From NCBI RefSeq assembly GCF_900096995.1, contig NZ_OANT01000005.1, forward strand, positions 124,001 through 188,000: a stretch of DNA of 64,000 nt, given 5' to 3'. Under the pieces are notes generated by a model. It was not told the origin of the DNA. It did not search any database and worked only from the letters and a program-made list of their open reading frames with translations. The translations under genes were made by a program, and so were the position numbers. Positions 19,422-29,610 of the stretch are shown piece after piece. The DNA comes from Acinetobacter puyangensis (lineage in GTDB: Bacteria; Pseudomonadota; Gammaproteobacteria; Pseudomonadales; Moraxellaceae). How positions within the stretch are numbered: position 1 is the first letter of the stretch; each line of letters begins with the position of its first letter.

Positions 19422-19462
19422 AATAAAAAGCAGTTGATGTTTATCAAAGTATTCTAAACGTA

Positions 19463-19481
19463 ATGAATATGATTATCAATT
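19463..19481. promoter_or_regulatory. Fur-box-like operator upstream of fecI module 2
   Basis: Read on the minus strand, GATAATCAT followed by a degenerate half matches about 13 of 19 Fur consensus positions. Located 42-60 bases before the sigma-factor ATG. Confidence 0.5.
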
Positions 19482-19606
19482 AATAAAATTCGTCTGCGTA
19501 AATATTTCCATTGGTCAATTGATTGAATCTTTCAAAGGGAAGGTTCCCTCTTCCCCCCGACAATAATCCTTTTTTATTTTCATAAATGAAGGTTGAAAAC
19601 TATTCA

Positions 19607-22600
19607 TTACACAGACTTCATAGGTATAAGTTTCTTCACTTTACTTTTGATCCATCTGGACAGTAACTCAATGTAGAGAAAAATCACAGGCGTGGTAAAT
19701 AAAGTCAAAAATTGCCCCAAAGCCAGTCCACCGACAATGGCAATACCTAAGGGTTGACGGATTTCTGAGCCTTCACCGATACCCATTGCCAAAGGAATTG
19801 CACCAATCAATGCAGCAAAATTGGTCATCAGAATCGGACGAAAACGTAATTGTGCAGCAGTCATGATTGCGTCAAAGGGTGTAGCGCCCAATTTTTGCTG
19901 TTTTAAGGCAAAATCAATCAGTAAAATAGCGTTTTTCACCACAATACCGATTAATAAAAACATGCCAAGCATGGCAATTAGACTAAATGGCATTCCAATC
20001 AGCCATAAAGTCATCAATGCGCCAACAGCAACTGCCGGAATAGTAGATAAAATGGTTAAAGGATGAGCAAGATTTTCATAACTAATCCCCAGTACAATAT
20101 ACATCAGTACCACAACGGTAAATACAATCCATGGCATGGAAAGTCCGGATTGTAGATTTTCTTCTTCTACATCACGATCAGTCATCACAAAAATATCCTG
20201 AGGCAGCATAACCTGAGCCAATACCCCACGAATCGCCTGATCTGCCTGTTCATAGCTATAGCCGCTATTCACCACATAGCCGATCCCCAAAGCAGCGTAT
20301 TGATTACGGCGATGGACACGGTCATTGGCAATTCCATACTGCCATGTCGCAAAATTGGTGAGCGGCACATGTTGCCCCTGTTGATTGACCACTTGCACCT
20401 GCGCCAAAGATTCCGGATGTTCGGTAAAGCGTTTATCCACCTCCATCACCACATGAAACTGATTCTGCTCCTGAAAAATGGTACTGACCTGACGCTGTGA
20501 AAATGAATTATTTAACACGCTAGCAATATCCTGCATTTCTATGCCTAGACGCTTGGCTGCTTCCCGATCAATATCCAGTGTGACATGCTGTGCCCCTTCA
20601 TCACCAATGGTTTCCACCTCTTCCAGCTCTGGTAATTTTTCCATTTCTGCTGCAACAATCGGCGCCCACTTGCGCAAATCCGATACGTTATCTGCCTGTA
20701 ACAACAGCATATATTCATTGGCATTATTGCTGGAAAAAGGATTATCCAGTTGTAAGTCCTGATCGACCTGAGCAGAAAAGACCGCACCCGATTGCCATGG
20801 TGCTTCCCGTTTTAAACGTTCTGATACCTGCTTCGACGACAGGCCTGCACGTTCATTTTTAGGTTTAAGGTTAATCAGCAAACCGGCATTGGTGGTTCCC
20901 ATGGTCCCAGAAGTCCCAATCACATTTTCTACGGCTGGATCGGCCAATGCATGTTCAGAAAATGCTTTGATTTTGGGTTGCATAATTTGATAGGAGAAAC
21001 CATCATCACCACGGATAAATGCCGATAATCGCCCAGTATCCTGTTCGGGGATCATAATTTGCGGTAAAGAGGTATATAAATAATAAGAAGTCCCAATCGC
21101 CCCCAGCCACAACACGATAATGACATAGCCATGCTTTAATGACCAACTAAGGGATAGATGATAAATATGCAATAATTGCTGAACCAAACGTTGACTAAAC
21201 TGATACAGTTTTGAAGGTTTCTCGGCATGAAGCGGTTTAAATATTTTGACCGATAAACTTGGAATCAGTGTTAATGCAACAATCACCGATAAAATAATGG
21301 TAAAAACCAGCGTTAAAGAAAATTCTCTAAATAGCCGCTCAATCACACCGCCAGTAAATAAAATTGCAACGAAAATCACAATCAAGGTCAGATTCATTGC
21401 AAGCAGGGTCAGACCCACTTCCTGTGTGCCTTTTAAAGTGGCTTGCAGCGGATTTAAACCTGCTTCTATATGACGTTCGATATTTTCCAATACCACAATG
21501 GCATCGTCAATCACCAGCCCAATCGCAACAATCAACGCCATAATGGAAAGATTATTGAGTGAAAATCCAGCCAGATAAATTGCACTAAATACTCCGATTA
21601 AGGTCACAATCATGGCGACTGTTGGCATGATGGCACTACGTAAACGTCCCAAAAGCAAACAAATAATCAGCACAACCAGCACAATCGAAAAAAGTAAAGT
21701 ATCGCGTGCTTCGTTTAAGCCACTACGAATGACCTCAGAACTGTCCATCACAATGTTCAGTTTACTGTCTGCCGGAATCAAAGCCTGTAAAAAAGGTAGT
21801 TTTTCTTTGATATGGTCGATGGTCGCCACCGTGTTGGCATTTGGCTGACGACTGATCATCATGATCACCGCAGGTTTGCCATTATGAAAACCACTGACAT
21901 AGCGGTTTTCTACCGAATCTGAGACCTCTGCAACATCCTTCAATCGCACCAGTTGATTGCCATTACGATGCACAATGATATTGGCAAACTGCGCTGCATT
22001 GAGCGAATTTGCAGCCAATTGTACCTGCCAGCGCAGCGCATCATGTTCTAAAATCCCGACCGGCTGAATACGGTTACTATTGGCAATTGCCAGACGGATT
22101 TTTTCCAGTGAAACGCCTTGGTTAATTAAAGCTTTAGGATTAACCACCACCCGCACCGCAGGCATGGAGGCCCCATTAATTTCAACTTCGCCCACACCCT
22201 GTATTTGTGCCAGATGTGGTAGGATTTTACTGGTCGCAATTTCATATAAAGTACTTGGAGAAAGATTATCCGAACTAAATGCCAGATAAAATATCGGCTG
22301 CTGACTGGGGTTGACCTTATAATATTGTGGCGGGCTGGGCATACCCGAGGGTAACTGTGGAATAGCGGTATTAATCGCAGCCTGAACTTCACGTGCGGCT
22401 TCATTAATGTCGGTATCCAGGGCGAAATGTAAAATGACCTGTGTTGCACCCTGATTACTGGAGGAGTCAATTGCTTTTACGCCTGACACCCCGATCATGG
22501 CACGTTCTAGCGGCGTTGCCACAGTTGCCGCCATACTTTCCGGACTGGCGCCGGGCAAATTTGCCCGTACTACAATGGTTGGAATGTCCGCTTGTGGCAA

Positions 22601-22708
22601 AGAAGAAACAGGCATTTTAAAATAGGCCAATACGCCCAGTAAAATAATGGCGGTCGCCAATAAAAAACTGGCAACAGGACGATGAATAAAGATGGCACTG
22701 ATATTCAA
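19607..22708 (-). CDS. mdtC: RND efflux transporter, MdtC-like
   Basis: 1033-aa inner-membrane proton-driven pump subunit. Twelve membrane segments with two large periplasmic loops. The TM4 proton-relay pair is in IGLVIDDAIVVLENI (near residue 405) and the TM10 lysine in VVKNAILLIDFA (near 935). N-terminal residues such as LPQADIPTIVVRANLPGASPE and the loop around GVSLEKIRLAIANSN align with MdtC more than MdtB. It begins with TTG, overlapping the mdtB stop by four bases (TTGA), so it depends on translational coupling. Works as a heteromultimer with the upstream MdtB-like protein and the MdtA-like adaptor; no outer-membrane channel is encoded here. Confidence 0.85.
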   Translation of the reverse strand: MNISAIFIHRPVASFLLATAIILLGVLAYFKMPVSSLPQADIPTIVVRANLPGASPESMAATVATPLERAMIGVSGVKAIDSSSNQGATQVILHFALDTDINEAAREVQAAINTAIPQLPSGMPSPPQYYKVNPSQQPIFYLAFSSDNLSPSTLYEIATSKILPHLAQIQGVGEVEINGASMPAVRVVVNPKALINQGVSLEKIRLAIANSNRIQPVGILEHDALRWQVQLAANSLNAAQFANIIVHRNGNQLVRLKDVAEVSDSVENRYVSGFHNGKPAVIMMISRQPNANTVATIDHIKEKLPFLQALIPADSKLNIVMDSSEVIRSGLNEARDTLLFSIVLVVLIICLLLGRLRSAIMPTVAMIVTLIGVFSAIYLAGFSLNNLSIMALIVAIGLVIDDAIVVLENIERHIEAGLNPLQATLKGTQEVGLTLLAMNLTLIVIFVAILFTGGVIERLFREFSLTLVFTIILSVIVALTLIPSLSVKIFKPLHAEKPSKLYQFSQRLVQQLLHIYHLSLSWSLKHGYVIIVLWLGAIGTSYYLYTSLPQIMIPEQDTGRLSAFIRGDDGFSYQIMQPKIKAFSEHALADPAVENVIGTSGTMGTTNAGLLINLKPKNERAGLSSKQVSERLKREAPWQSGAVFSAQVDQDLQLDNPFSSNNANEYMLLLQADNVSDLRKWAPIVAAEMEKLPELEEVETIGDEGAQHVTLDIDREAAKRLGIEMQDIASVLNNSFSQRQVSTIFQEQNQFHVVMEVDKRFTEHPESLAQVQVVNQQGQHVPLTNFATWQYGIANDRVHRRNQYAALGIGYVVNSGYSYEQADQAIRGVLAQVMLPQDIFVMTDRDVEEENLQSGLSMPWIVFTVVVLMYIVLGISYENLAHPLTILSTIPAVAVGALMTLWLIGMPFSLIAMLGMFLLIGIVVKNAILLIDFALKQQKLGATPFDAIMTAAQLRFRPILMTNFAALIGAIPLAMGIGEGSEIRQPLGIAIVGGLALGQFLTLFTTPVIFLYIELLSRWIKSKVKKLIPMKSV

Positions 22709-25700
22709 GGCCCCACCTCCTGCCCGTCCTGCTGTTTAGATTGACTGGAAAAACGATCAAAGAATAAGTACACCACCGGCGTGGTAAATAAAGTTAGAAA
22801 TTGACTGACAATCAATCCTCCGACCATCACCAGACCAAGCGGCTGACGTAACTCTGCGCCTGAACCCGATGCCAGCATCAATGGAATTGCCCCGACCAAT
22901 GCCGCCATGGTGGTCATGAGAATCGGTCTAAAACGTAACAATGCCGCCTGATAAATCGCCTGTTCGGCAGGTAAGCCCTGTTCACGCTGTGCTGCCAACG
23001 CAAAATCCACCATCATGATGCCGTTCTTTTTAACCAAACCAATCAACAGGATAATCCCGATCAATGCAATCATATCGAGTGGCTGATTCATCAAAAATAA
23101 AGCCAAAAGTGCCCCAATTGCAGCAGATGGCAAAGTGGAAAGAATTGTGACCGGATGAATAAAGCTTTCATACAACATGCCCAGCACAATATACATGGTC
23201 ACAATCGCAGCCACTACCAGCCAGAAAGTATGATCCAGTGAGGTTTCAAATGCTGCCGCTGCACCTTGTAAATCCAGTGCAACTTCAGGCGGTAAATTTA
23301 GTTGTTGTTGAACTCGCTCGATGGCGTCGATAGCCTTACCCAAAGCCACACCATCTTTCACATTAAATGAAATGGTGGTTGCTGGGAATTGTCCCTGTTG
23401 CTGGATAATCGTTGGCGCAGTTTTTTGTTCAATGTTGGCAATGGCAGATAACAGAATCGGTTGATCCTGATCATTCTTGATATAGGTTTGTGCCAGACTT
23501 TCGATACCTGTGGCGTATTGTGAATCGACTTCCAATACAATCCGATATTGATTGGACTGGGTATATAGTGTGGCAATCTGCCGCTGGGCATAAGCGCTTT
23601 GTAATGCTTCGCTGATGTCCTGAAGATTTACGCCCAAACGTGCCGCAGCATCACGATTAACCTCAATATAAGCCTGTAAACCCTGTCCGGCAGTATCACT
23701 GGTGACATCGGCAAACTCAGGTTGCATACGCAAGCCTTCAACCACTTTATTCTGCCATTGTTGCAAGGTATCAATATCGGGCGCCGACAAACTCACCTGA
23801 TATTGTGTGCGGCTAATTTTGTCCTCAATACTCAACTCCTGTACCGGTTGCATCCATGCCTTGATTCCCTGTACCTGAGCCAGATCCTGTCTTAGCCGAT
23901 CAATGATTTGATGAACATTATCACGCTCGCCATGTACTTTGAGGTTAATCAGAATACGTCCATTACTGAGCTTGGGATTATTGGCATCCACGCCGATAAA
24001 TGAGGACAAACTTGCCACATCACGATCTTTTAAGATCTGTGCCGCCAAAGCCTGCTGGCGATCACTCATGGCCTGAAAAGAAATCGAATCCGGTGCCTGT
24101 GTCACCACCTGAATCACACCACTGTCCTGTATCGGGAAAAATCCTTTGGGAATCCACCAGTATAGTGCGCCTGCCAGAATCACCGTTGACAGCATCACCA
24201 TTAATGTTAGCGGCTGATGTTTTAATACCCATGTTAATGCCTGAGCATAACGTTCGATGGTTTTATCCAGGAATTTATTTTTTGCCGGGCTTGTTCCTTG
24301 TGGTTCACGTGGCTTTTTTAAAATATAAGCACACATCATTGGAGTTAAAGTTAATGACACCAATAAAGAAATCGCAATCGCCACCGCCAGTGTAATCGCA
24401 AACTCATGGAATAAACGTCCCACCACATCACCCATAAACAACAAGGGAATAAGGACTGCAATCAGGGAAATGGTTAGGGAAATCAGGGTAAAGCCAATTT
24501 CCTTGGCACCTTTTAATGCTGCATTTAAACGTGTTTCACCTGCTTTGCCATTATGCCCCTCGTAATGCCGTGCAATATTTTCCAGCATCACAATGGCATC
24601 ATCAACCACAAATCCGGTGGCAATGGTCAGTGCCATCAAGGTCAGATTATTTACCGAAAAACCCAGGAAATACATAGCGACAAAGGTACCAATAATAGAT
24701 AAAGGTACCGCAATACTCGGAATCAAAGTCGCTGATAAATTGCGTAAAAACAGGAAAGTAACCAACACCACCAAGCTAACTGCAAACACCAGTTCTTTTT
24801 GTACATGCTTGATTGAACTGCGAATACTTTCGGTACGGTCGGTCAAAATATTGATCTGAACATTTTCCGGTAAGGTTTTGGCCAGTTCAGGCAAAATACT
24901 TTTAATCTGATCGGCAACCTCAATCACATTGGCATTGGGTTGACGCTGTACATTAATCAAAATCGCATTTTGTGCATTGGCCCATGCTGCCATATAACGA
25001 TCTTCACTGGCTTCACTGATTTTTGCCACATCTTGAAGTCGTATCGCAGCACCATCTCGCCATGCCACAATTAGATTCTGATAATCAGCAATAGAACGAA
25101 TCTGATCATTGGCATCTAGCATGGTAGTCCGAAACTCACCATCAAAGCTGCCTTTGGGTTGATTAACATTGGCGGCCACAATGGCCTGACGCACATCATC
25201 TGCGGTCAGTTTCAATGCAGTCAAAGCATTGGGATTGACCTGTACCCGAATTGCCGGTCGTTGTCCACCGGCAAGACTAACCATGCCCACACCGGATAAT
25301 TGCGACAATTTCTGTGCAACACGGGTATCGACCATGTCATATACAGTAGACAGTGGCAATGTTGGTGATGTCACCGACAAAGTAATCACTGGTACATCGG
25401 CAGGATTGACCTTACGATAAATCGGTGGAGTGGGTAAATCATCAGGCAGATTACTGCTTGCGGTATTTAATGCTGCCTGTACTTCCTGTTCAACCACGCC
25501 AAGTTCAGATGCCAGATCAAACTGTAAAGTTAATACCGAAGCGCCCAAAGAACTGGTCGAGGACATTTGTTTCAATCCTGCAATTTTTCCCATTTCTTTT
25601 TCAAGCGGCGCCGTAATAGTACGTTGTACCGTATCGGGATTGGCACCTGATTGGAAGGTAAAGACCTGAATAATCGGATAATCTACCTGCGGTAATGCAG

Positions 25701-25803
25701 AAACTGGCAAAAGCCGCCACAATAATAAACCGCTAAATAACAATGCCAGCATACACAATGTGGTGGCAATCGGCCGGAGAATAAAAATTCTGGAAATATT
25801 CAT
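22705..25803 (-). CDS. mdtB: RND efflux transporter, MdtB-like
   Basis: 1032-aa RND permease. The N-terminus (FILRPIATTLCMLALLFSG, then LPVSALPQVDYPIIQV) and KQMSSTSSLGASVLTLQFDL are characteristic of MdtB. The TM4 acid pair is in ATGFVVDDAIVMLENI and the TM10 lysine region is IGLVKKNGIMMVDFA. Starts 8 bases after the adaptor gene and overlaps mdtC by four bases. MdtABC/MuxABC systems of other bacteria export bile salts and novobiocin, and in Pseudomonas putida the system has been implicated in pyoverdine secretion. Iron-related context makes siderophore export a reasonable inference. Confidence 0.85.
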   Translation of the reverse strand: MNISRIFILRPIATTLCMLALLFSGLLLWRLLPVSALPQVDYPIIQVFTFQSGANPDTVQRTITAPLEKEMGKIAGLKQMSSTSSLGASVLTLQFDLASELGVVEQEVQAALNTASSNLPDDLPTPPIYRKVNPADVPVITLSVTSPTLPLSTVYDMVDTRVAQKLSQLSGVGMVSLAGGQRPAIRVQVNPNALTALKLTADDVRQAIVAANVNQPKGSFDGEFRTTMLDANDQIRSIADYQNLIVAWRDGAAIRLQDVAKISEASEDRYMAAWANAQNAILINVQRQPNANVIEVADQIKSILPELAKTLPENVQINILTDRTESIRSSIKHVQKELVFAVSLVVLVTFLFLRNLSATLIPSIAVPLSIIGTFVAMYFLGFSVNNLTLMALTIATGFVVDDAIVMLENIARHYEGHNGKAGETRLNAALKGAKEIGFTLISLTISLIAVLIPLLFMGDVVGRLFHEFAITLAVAIAISLLVSLTLTPMMCAYILKKPREPQGTSPAKNKFLDKTIERYAQALTWVLKHQPLTLMVMLSTVILAGALYWWIPKGFFPIQDSGVIQVVTQAPDSISFQAMSDRQQALAAQILKDRDVASLSSFIGVDANNPKLSNGRILINLKVHGERDNVHQIIDRLRQDLAQVQGIKAWMQPVQELSIEDKISRTQYQVSLSAPDIDTLQQWQNKVVEGLRMQPEFADVTSDTAGQGLQAYIEVNRDAAARLGVNLQDISEALQSAYAQRQIATLYTQSNQYRIVLEVDSQYATGIESLAQTYIKNDQDQPILLSAIANIEQKTAPTIIQQQGQFPATTISFNVKDGVALGKAIDAIERVQQQLNLPPEVALDLQGAAAAFETSLDHTFWLVVAAIVTMYIVLGMLYESFIHPVTILSTLPSAAIGALLALFLMNQPLDMIALIGIILLIGLVKKNGIMMVDFALAAQREQGLPAEQAIYQAALLRFRPILMTTMAALVGAIPLMLASGSGAELRQPLGLVMVGGLIVSQFLTLFTTPVVYLFFDRFSSQSKQQDGQEVGP

Positions 25804-25811
25804 CAGCCTGA

Positions 25812-27059
25812 CTACCTCTGCGATGCAGATGTTACAGGAGGAGTATTTTGTCTGGCTTGTTCAGCTTGCTCATTTAAAATCCTGACTTCCCGATCTTCAG
25901 AAAGTCGGTCTATGCCCTCTAACACCACTTTCTCATTGCCACTTAGCCCGGATAAAACCTGTGTTTTACTGCCTGTTGTCATGCCCAGTTGTAGCATTCT
26001 GATATATGCCTTATCTTTGCCATCCTCTTTGTCTTTATCAACAATATAAACATAAGTACCTTTTGCACCATGCTGAATTGCGTCACTCGGGACAGTCACC
26101 GCATTGGCAATGGTTTGTGCCTGAATCCGTACATTGACAAACTGATTGGCAAAAAGTTGTTTATTCTGATTGGGAAAGATTGCTTTAAGTTTTAAAGTGC
26201 CGGTACTGGCATCGATTTGATTATCCAGCGCAAATAATGTGCCCTGTGCCAGTTGTTTTTGTTCCTGACGATCCCATGCTTCAACCTGTAATTTCTGTTG
26301 ACGTTGTACACTGTAACGAATTAAATCCAGATAGTTTTCAGCCAGCGCAAATTCCACATAAATCGGTGTGGTCTGGGTAATGGTGACCAAACCAGTTTCA
26401 TCATTGGCCTGTATTAAGTTGCCAATATCTTTTTGTCTAAAACCAACTTGACCGGAAATCGGTGCATAAATCTTGCTATAAGACAATTGTAAACGGGCAG
26501 AATCTACTTGTGCCTGATAAGCTTTCGATTGCCCTTTAAGTTGGCTGACCAGAGATTGTTGCTGATCCACTTCTTGTCTGGAAATCGCATCCTGTTTCAG
26601 CATGGTCTGATTCCGCAACAATTCGGCCTGCGCATGTTGTAGCTCGGCGAGATGTTGCTGCTGATTACCCAGTGCCTGATCCAGTGCCACCTGTAACGGT
26701 ATTGGATCGATTTGTGCCAGAAGTTGCCCTTTTTGTACCGCATCACCATCCTTAAAATAGAGTGCCTGCAATACCCCTGAAACACGACTTTGTACCGTCA
26801 CTGCTTGTGTTGGAATGGCTGTCCCCACCGCTTTCAACTCAAGTTGTAAATCCCCTCGTGATAAAGGTGCGATACGAACAGGTACTGGCTGTGACCATTG
26901 ACTAAACTCTTTTTCTTTTTTCTGATTAGGCAGCAAAACAAATTTCCAGATCAGCCCAGCACAAAGTACTAAAAAAATCAGAAATAAGAATAGCATCCAC
27001 CATTTATTTCTCGGTCGAGCTTGTGTTTCATTGTTGGTTTGAATGTTTTGTTCAGACAT
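25812..27059 (-). CDS. mdtA: RND periplasmic adaptor (membrane fusion protein), MdtA-like
   Basis: 415 aa. One N-terminal membrane anchor (about residues 20-42, WWMLFLFLIFLVLCAGLIW), then a beta-barrel/lipoyl half-motif (VSGVLQALYFKDGDAVQKGQ), a Gln-rich coiled-coil hairpin (about 125-200) and the second lipoyl half with YAPISGQVGFRQKDIGN. The C-terminal membrane-proximal domain ends with a Gln/Pro-rich tail. It bridges the MdtBC-like pump to an outer-membrane channel encoded elsewhere. Only 14 bases separate it from the DUF3325 gene upstream, so pump genes and iron-uptake accessory genes look like one transcript. Confidence 0.85.
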   Translation of the reverse strand: MSEQNIQTNNETQARPRNKWWMLFLFLIFLVLCAGLIWKFVLLPNQKKEKEFSQWSQPVPVRIAPLSRGDLQLELKAVGTAIPTQAVTVQSRVSGVLQALYFKDGDAVQKGQLLAQIDPIPLQVALDQALGNQQQHLAELQHAQAELLRNQTMLKQDAISRQEVDQQQSLVSQLKGQSKAYQAQVDSARLQLSYSKIYAPISGQVGFRQKDIGNLIQANDETGLVTITQTTPIYVEFALAENYLDLIRYSVQRQQKLQVEAWDRQEQKQLAQGTLFALDNQIDASTGTLKLKAIFPNQNKQLFANQFVNVRIQAQTIANAVTVPSDAIQHGAKGTYVYIVDKDKEDGKDKAYIRMLQLGMTTGSKTQVLSGLSGNEKVVLEGIDRLSEDREVRILNEQAEQARQNTPPVTSASQR

Positions 27060-27073
27060 GGTGATCTCTAAAA

Positions 27074-27424
27074 TCAGAATAAACGGAAAATTTGTAAGCC
27101 AATAACGAGTGCCAATACAGCAATTGTGCTATACCATGCCCATTTAGGCTGATAAGCATAAATATAAATCAGCAGTCCCAATGTAAATGTCGCGATCCCA
27201 AACCATGCTGCAATCCCAATTGCCATTCCCCATGCAGCAATACTACCGATCATGGCCAAAATTAAGAATAACCAGCCCAATATACGCAGTGCATAAATTT
27301 GAGTCGAAGTAATTTTTTGCCCAAATATTTCTTTAAAGACTTTTTCCATGGAAAGATTCAGGCTCATCATGCCAATATAAATACAGGCCACTGTGCTCAG
27401 GAGATTAATCATATATATCATCAT
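27074..27424 (-). CDS. DUF3325 family small membrane protein
   Basis: 116 aa with three to four predicted membrane helices: one at the N-terminus (INLLSTVACIYIGMMSLNLS), two in the middle and one at the end. DUF3325 proteins are typically found next to DUF3649 and PepSY-TM genes and TonB siderophore receptors in Pseudomonas and Acinetobacter; their biochemical role is unknown. It overlaps the PepSY gene by four bases (ATGA). Family assignment rests on size, topology and context. Confidence 0.75.
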   Translation of the reverse strand: MMIYMINLLSTVACIYIGMMSLNLSMEKVFKEIFGQKITSTQIYALRILGWLFLILAMIGSIAAWGMAIGIAAWFGIATFTLGLLIYIYAYQPKWAWYSTIAVLALVIGLQIFRLF

Positions 27425-29115
27425 GATTTATCCCCATCATCAGCAATTGTCTTTTCTACAACAGCCGTGGTAGGTTTTCTAGGTTCACGTGCTTTTTTGA
27501 CTGGTGCTTTTAATATGGCATTGCGCTTGCGCCAAACCGCATAACTGATCCAAACAAACAATAGGCCCAGTAAAATAAACCCCAGATCAATACTGAATAA
27601 GGTCCAGTCTTGATGTTGCCATGTCACCCACATACCACGATCAGTCGTTAGACTATTGACAATGGGTAGTAACAAATAAGCCAGTGTGGTCAACAGTAGC
27701 AATTCAAACCATGCTTTTGGAATCGCCCGAACAATCGCATAAATCAGTGCAAATAAAATACATAGAAATAAGCTATGCATTTCCCATGCAGCACGATTTT
27801 CCATTGTCACCGGTAATAAACGATTGGCCCAGAAATAAATAGCTATCCCCAAAGGCAAGCCGGCAATTAAAGCAATATTTAAACGTTCAACCAAGGCATG
27901 ACCAAATGACATTTTACCGTTTTTAATCTGTTTTGGACGACGTTTAACGGTCCATAGCACCAGCCCTGTGGCAATCATCGCTGTACCGACCAAACCTGTA
28001 ATGACATACATCCAGCGCAAAAATGGGGTTGCGAACCAACCCACATGTAAACCGAGTAATACATTACCGAATTTCAATGCACCTTTTTCTGCTGTGCTAT
28101 CCTTATCGCCAATTTGCTGCCCGCTCGCCAGATCAAATTGCAGTGATTTTCCACGACTACGGCCAATAAAATCATAATCTGATTTATAAAACTCTACTTT
28201 GGCCGGAGAATCGCCTTTGGCTGGATAAAAATTCACACTGCCAATACCGGTCTGCCCCCATTCCTGTTTTGCCTGATTATAAATCACCTGAACCTGTTGC
28301 CAGTTGGGTGCTACATCTTTCATAACCAGACTTTTGGCATCTGCATCGGTAGAATAATATTGAGGATATAACTCGGCATAGTAACGTTTTTGATTGTCAT
28401 CACCAAAACCATAGACCAATGGGACACCGAGTGGCATATAAGCATTAATGAAAAAGATCAATCCACTATAAGTAATCATAATATGAAATGGCAATGCAAT
28501 TACACTTAACACATTATGTCCATCTAACCATGATCTCTGGCCTTTTGCACCACGGAAAGTAAAGAAATCTTTAAAGATTTTTTTATGGGTAATAATGCCA
28601 GTGATGATGGCAACAAACATAAACATGGTACAAATACCCACGATTCTGATTGCCCAATCATAAGGGATATAATGCAATGCATAGTGCATATCATATAAAG
28701 CGCGACCGCCCCCAGTTTCACGCGGTTTTGCTTGTTCTTCAACTTTTTCACCCGTCACAGGATTTAGATTTTCACGCTGATATTTCCCATAGTTTTCACC
28801 TTTTGCTGGCGGCATTGACCAATTAACATTGAGCTGATCTCGCCCACGTTGATCGGAAATAAAATCAATACCCCAACGTTCCGCCTGCTGAGTATCCGGA
28901 TTTTTTTGTAGCCAGTGATATGCCTTTGCAAATTGATCATCAACAGATGGTATGGCCTGTCCTTGTAATGGACGTTCCGGTTGCATCCAGCGTGTTAGTT
29001 CGATCTGAATATAACCTGCCGTACCGGTTAAAAATACAAAAAACAAAACCCAGCCAACCACAAGTCCTGTCCATGTATGCAACCATGCCATGCTTTGGCG
29101 GAAACCCTCTTTCAT
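27421..29115 (-). CDS. PepSY-associated TM protein, putative ferric-siderophore reductase
   Basis: 564 aa from the ATG at 29115, preceded by GGGGGA; an upstream in-frame start at 29193 would overlap the preceding gene too far. N-terminal MAWLHTWTGLVVGWVLFFVFLTG is the standard first helix. PepSY-type periplasmic domains and further helices follow, with conserved His in MHYALHYI and LGLHVGWFATPFLRWMY as possible heme/iron ligands. Relatives such as FoxB reduce or release iron from siderophores at the inner membrane. Basic cytoplasmic tail. Overlaps by four bases both the gene before (DUF3649) and after (DUF3325). Confidence 0.85.
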   Translation of the reverse strand: MKEGFRQSMAWLHTWTGLVVGWVLFFVFLTGTAGYIQIELTRWMQPERPLQGQAIPSVDDQFAKAYHWLQKNPDTQQAERWGIDFISDQRGRDQLNVNWSMPPAKGENYGKYQRENLNPVTGEKVEEQAKPRETGGGRALYDMHYALHYIPYDWAIRIVGICTMFMFVAIITGIITHKKIFKDFFTFRGAKGQRSWLDGHNVLSVIALPFHIMITYSGLIFFINAYMPLGVPLVYGFGDDNQKRYYAELYPQYYSTDADAKSLVMKDVAPNWQQVQVIYNQAKQEWGQTGIGSVNFYPAKGDSPAKVEFYKSDYDFIGRSRGKSLQFDLASGQQIGDKDSTAEKGALKFGNVLLGLHVGWFATPFLRWMYVITGLVGTAMIATGLVLWTVKRRPKQIKNGKMSFGHALVERLNIALIAGLPLGIAIYFWANRLLPVTMENRAAWEMHSLFLCILFALIYAIVRAIPKAWFELLLLTTLAYLLLPIVNSLTTDRGMWVTWQHQDWTLFSIDLGFILLGLLFVWISYAVWRKRNAILKAPVKKAREPRKPTTAVVEKTIADDGDKS

Positions 29116-29423
29116 GTTGTCCCCCAAGTTTTTAAAAGTACGACAATCAGTATTTGTATGCTCAAAACAAGTAATGTAATAGAAGCAATACACAATAAAT
29201 GTTTAGCACTAAATACATACACGATATACAGTAGCCAAACCACAAAACTCACTAACAAGCCAGTATAAGTTGCCAGCGCCAATTGCCCTGAAAATAGCAA
29301 TGCAATCATCGGAACGGTCAAATTGGCGATTGCAAAGCCTGCAAAAATTGCCAATAAACATCGTGCCAATACTTTATAGCGATAAATCTGCAATTCACTG
29401 AATTGTGATAATCTGAATTTCAT
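29112..29423 (-). CDS. DUF3649 family small membrane protein
   Basis: 103 aa from the ATG at 29423 (an in-frame TTG lies two codons earlier). Three predicted membrane helices: around residues 20-40, 48-68 and 80-100. DUF3649 members precede PepSY-TM and DUF3325 genes in iron-uptake loci; the function is unknown. It heads the six-gene run that continues to mdtC, and overlaps the PepSY gene start (ATGA). A near-perfect Fur core lies about 135 bases upstream. Confidence 0.75.
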   Translation of the reverse strand: MKFRLSQFSELQIYRYKVLARCLLAIFAGFAIANLTVPMIALLFSGQLALATYTGLLVSFVVWLLYIVYVFSAKHLLCIASITLLVLSIQILIVVLLKTWGTT

Positions 29424-29555
29424 AGCCAAAACTTCATCATCTGCCCGGTGGAATTTAATAACATTCTTTCTGTTACTATTTACATAGACGAATGAGATTC
29501 AAAAAAAGCTCATAAAGAATTGTAAAGTATTGTATAATTCAATACAGTATACAGC

Positions 29556-29570
29556 AATGATAATCATTAT
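29556..29570. promoter_or_regulatory. Fur box core between the divergent DUF3649-mdtC run and fecI module 3
   Basis: Fifteen consecutive bases identical to the centre and right side of the Fur consensus (AATGATAATCATTAT). The site lies 41 bases before the fecI start and 133 bases upstream of the DUF3649 start, so one repressor site could silence both directions when iron is sufficient. Best Fur-like match in the window. Confidence 0.75.
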
Positions 29571-29610
29571 TGATACTTTACTTGTTTAAACAGGCAACCA
29601 AGAGGCATGG

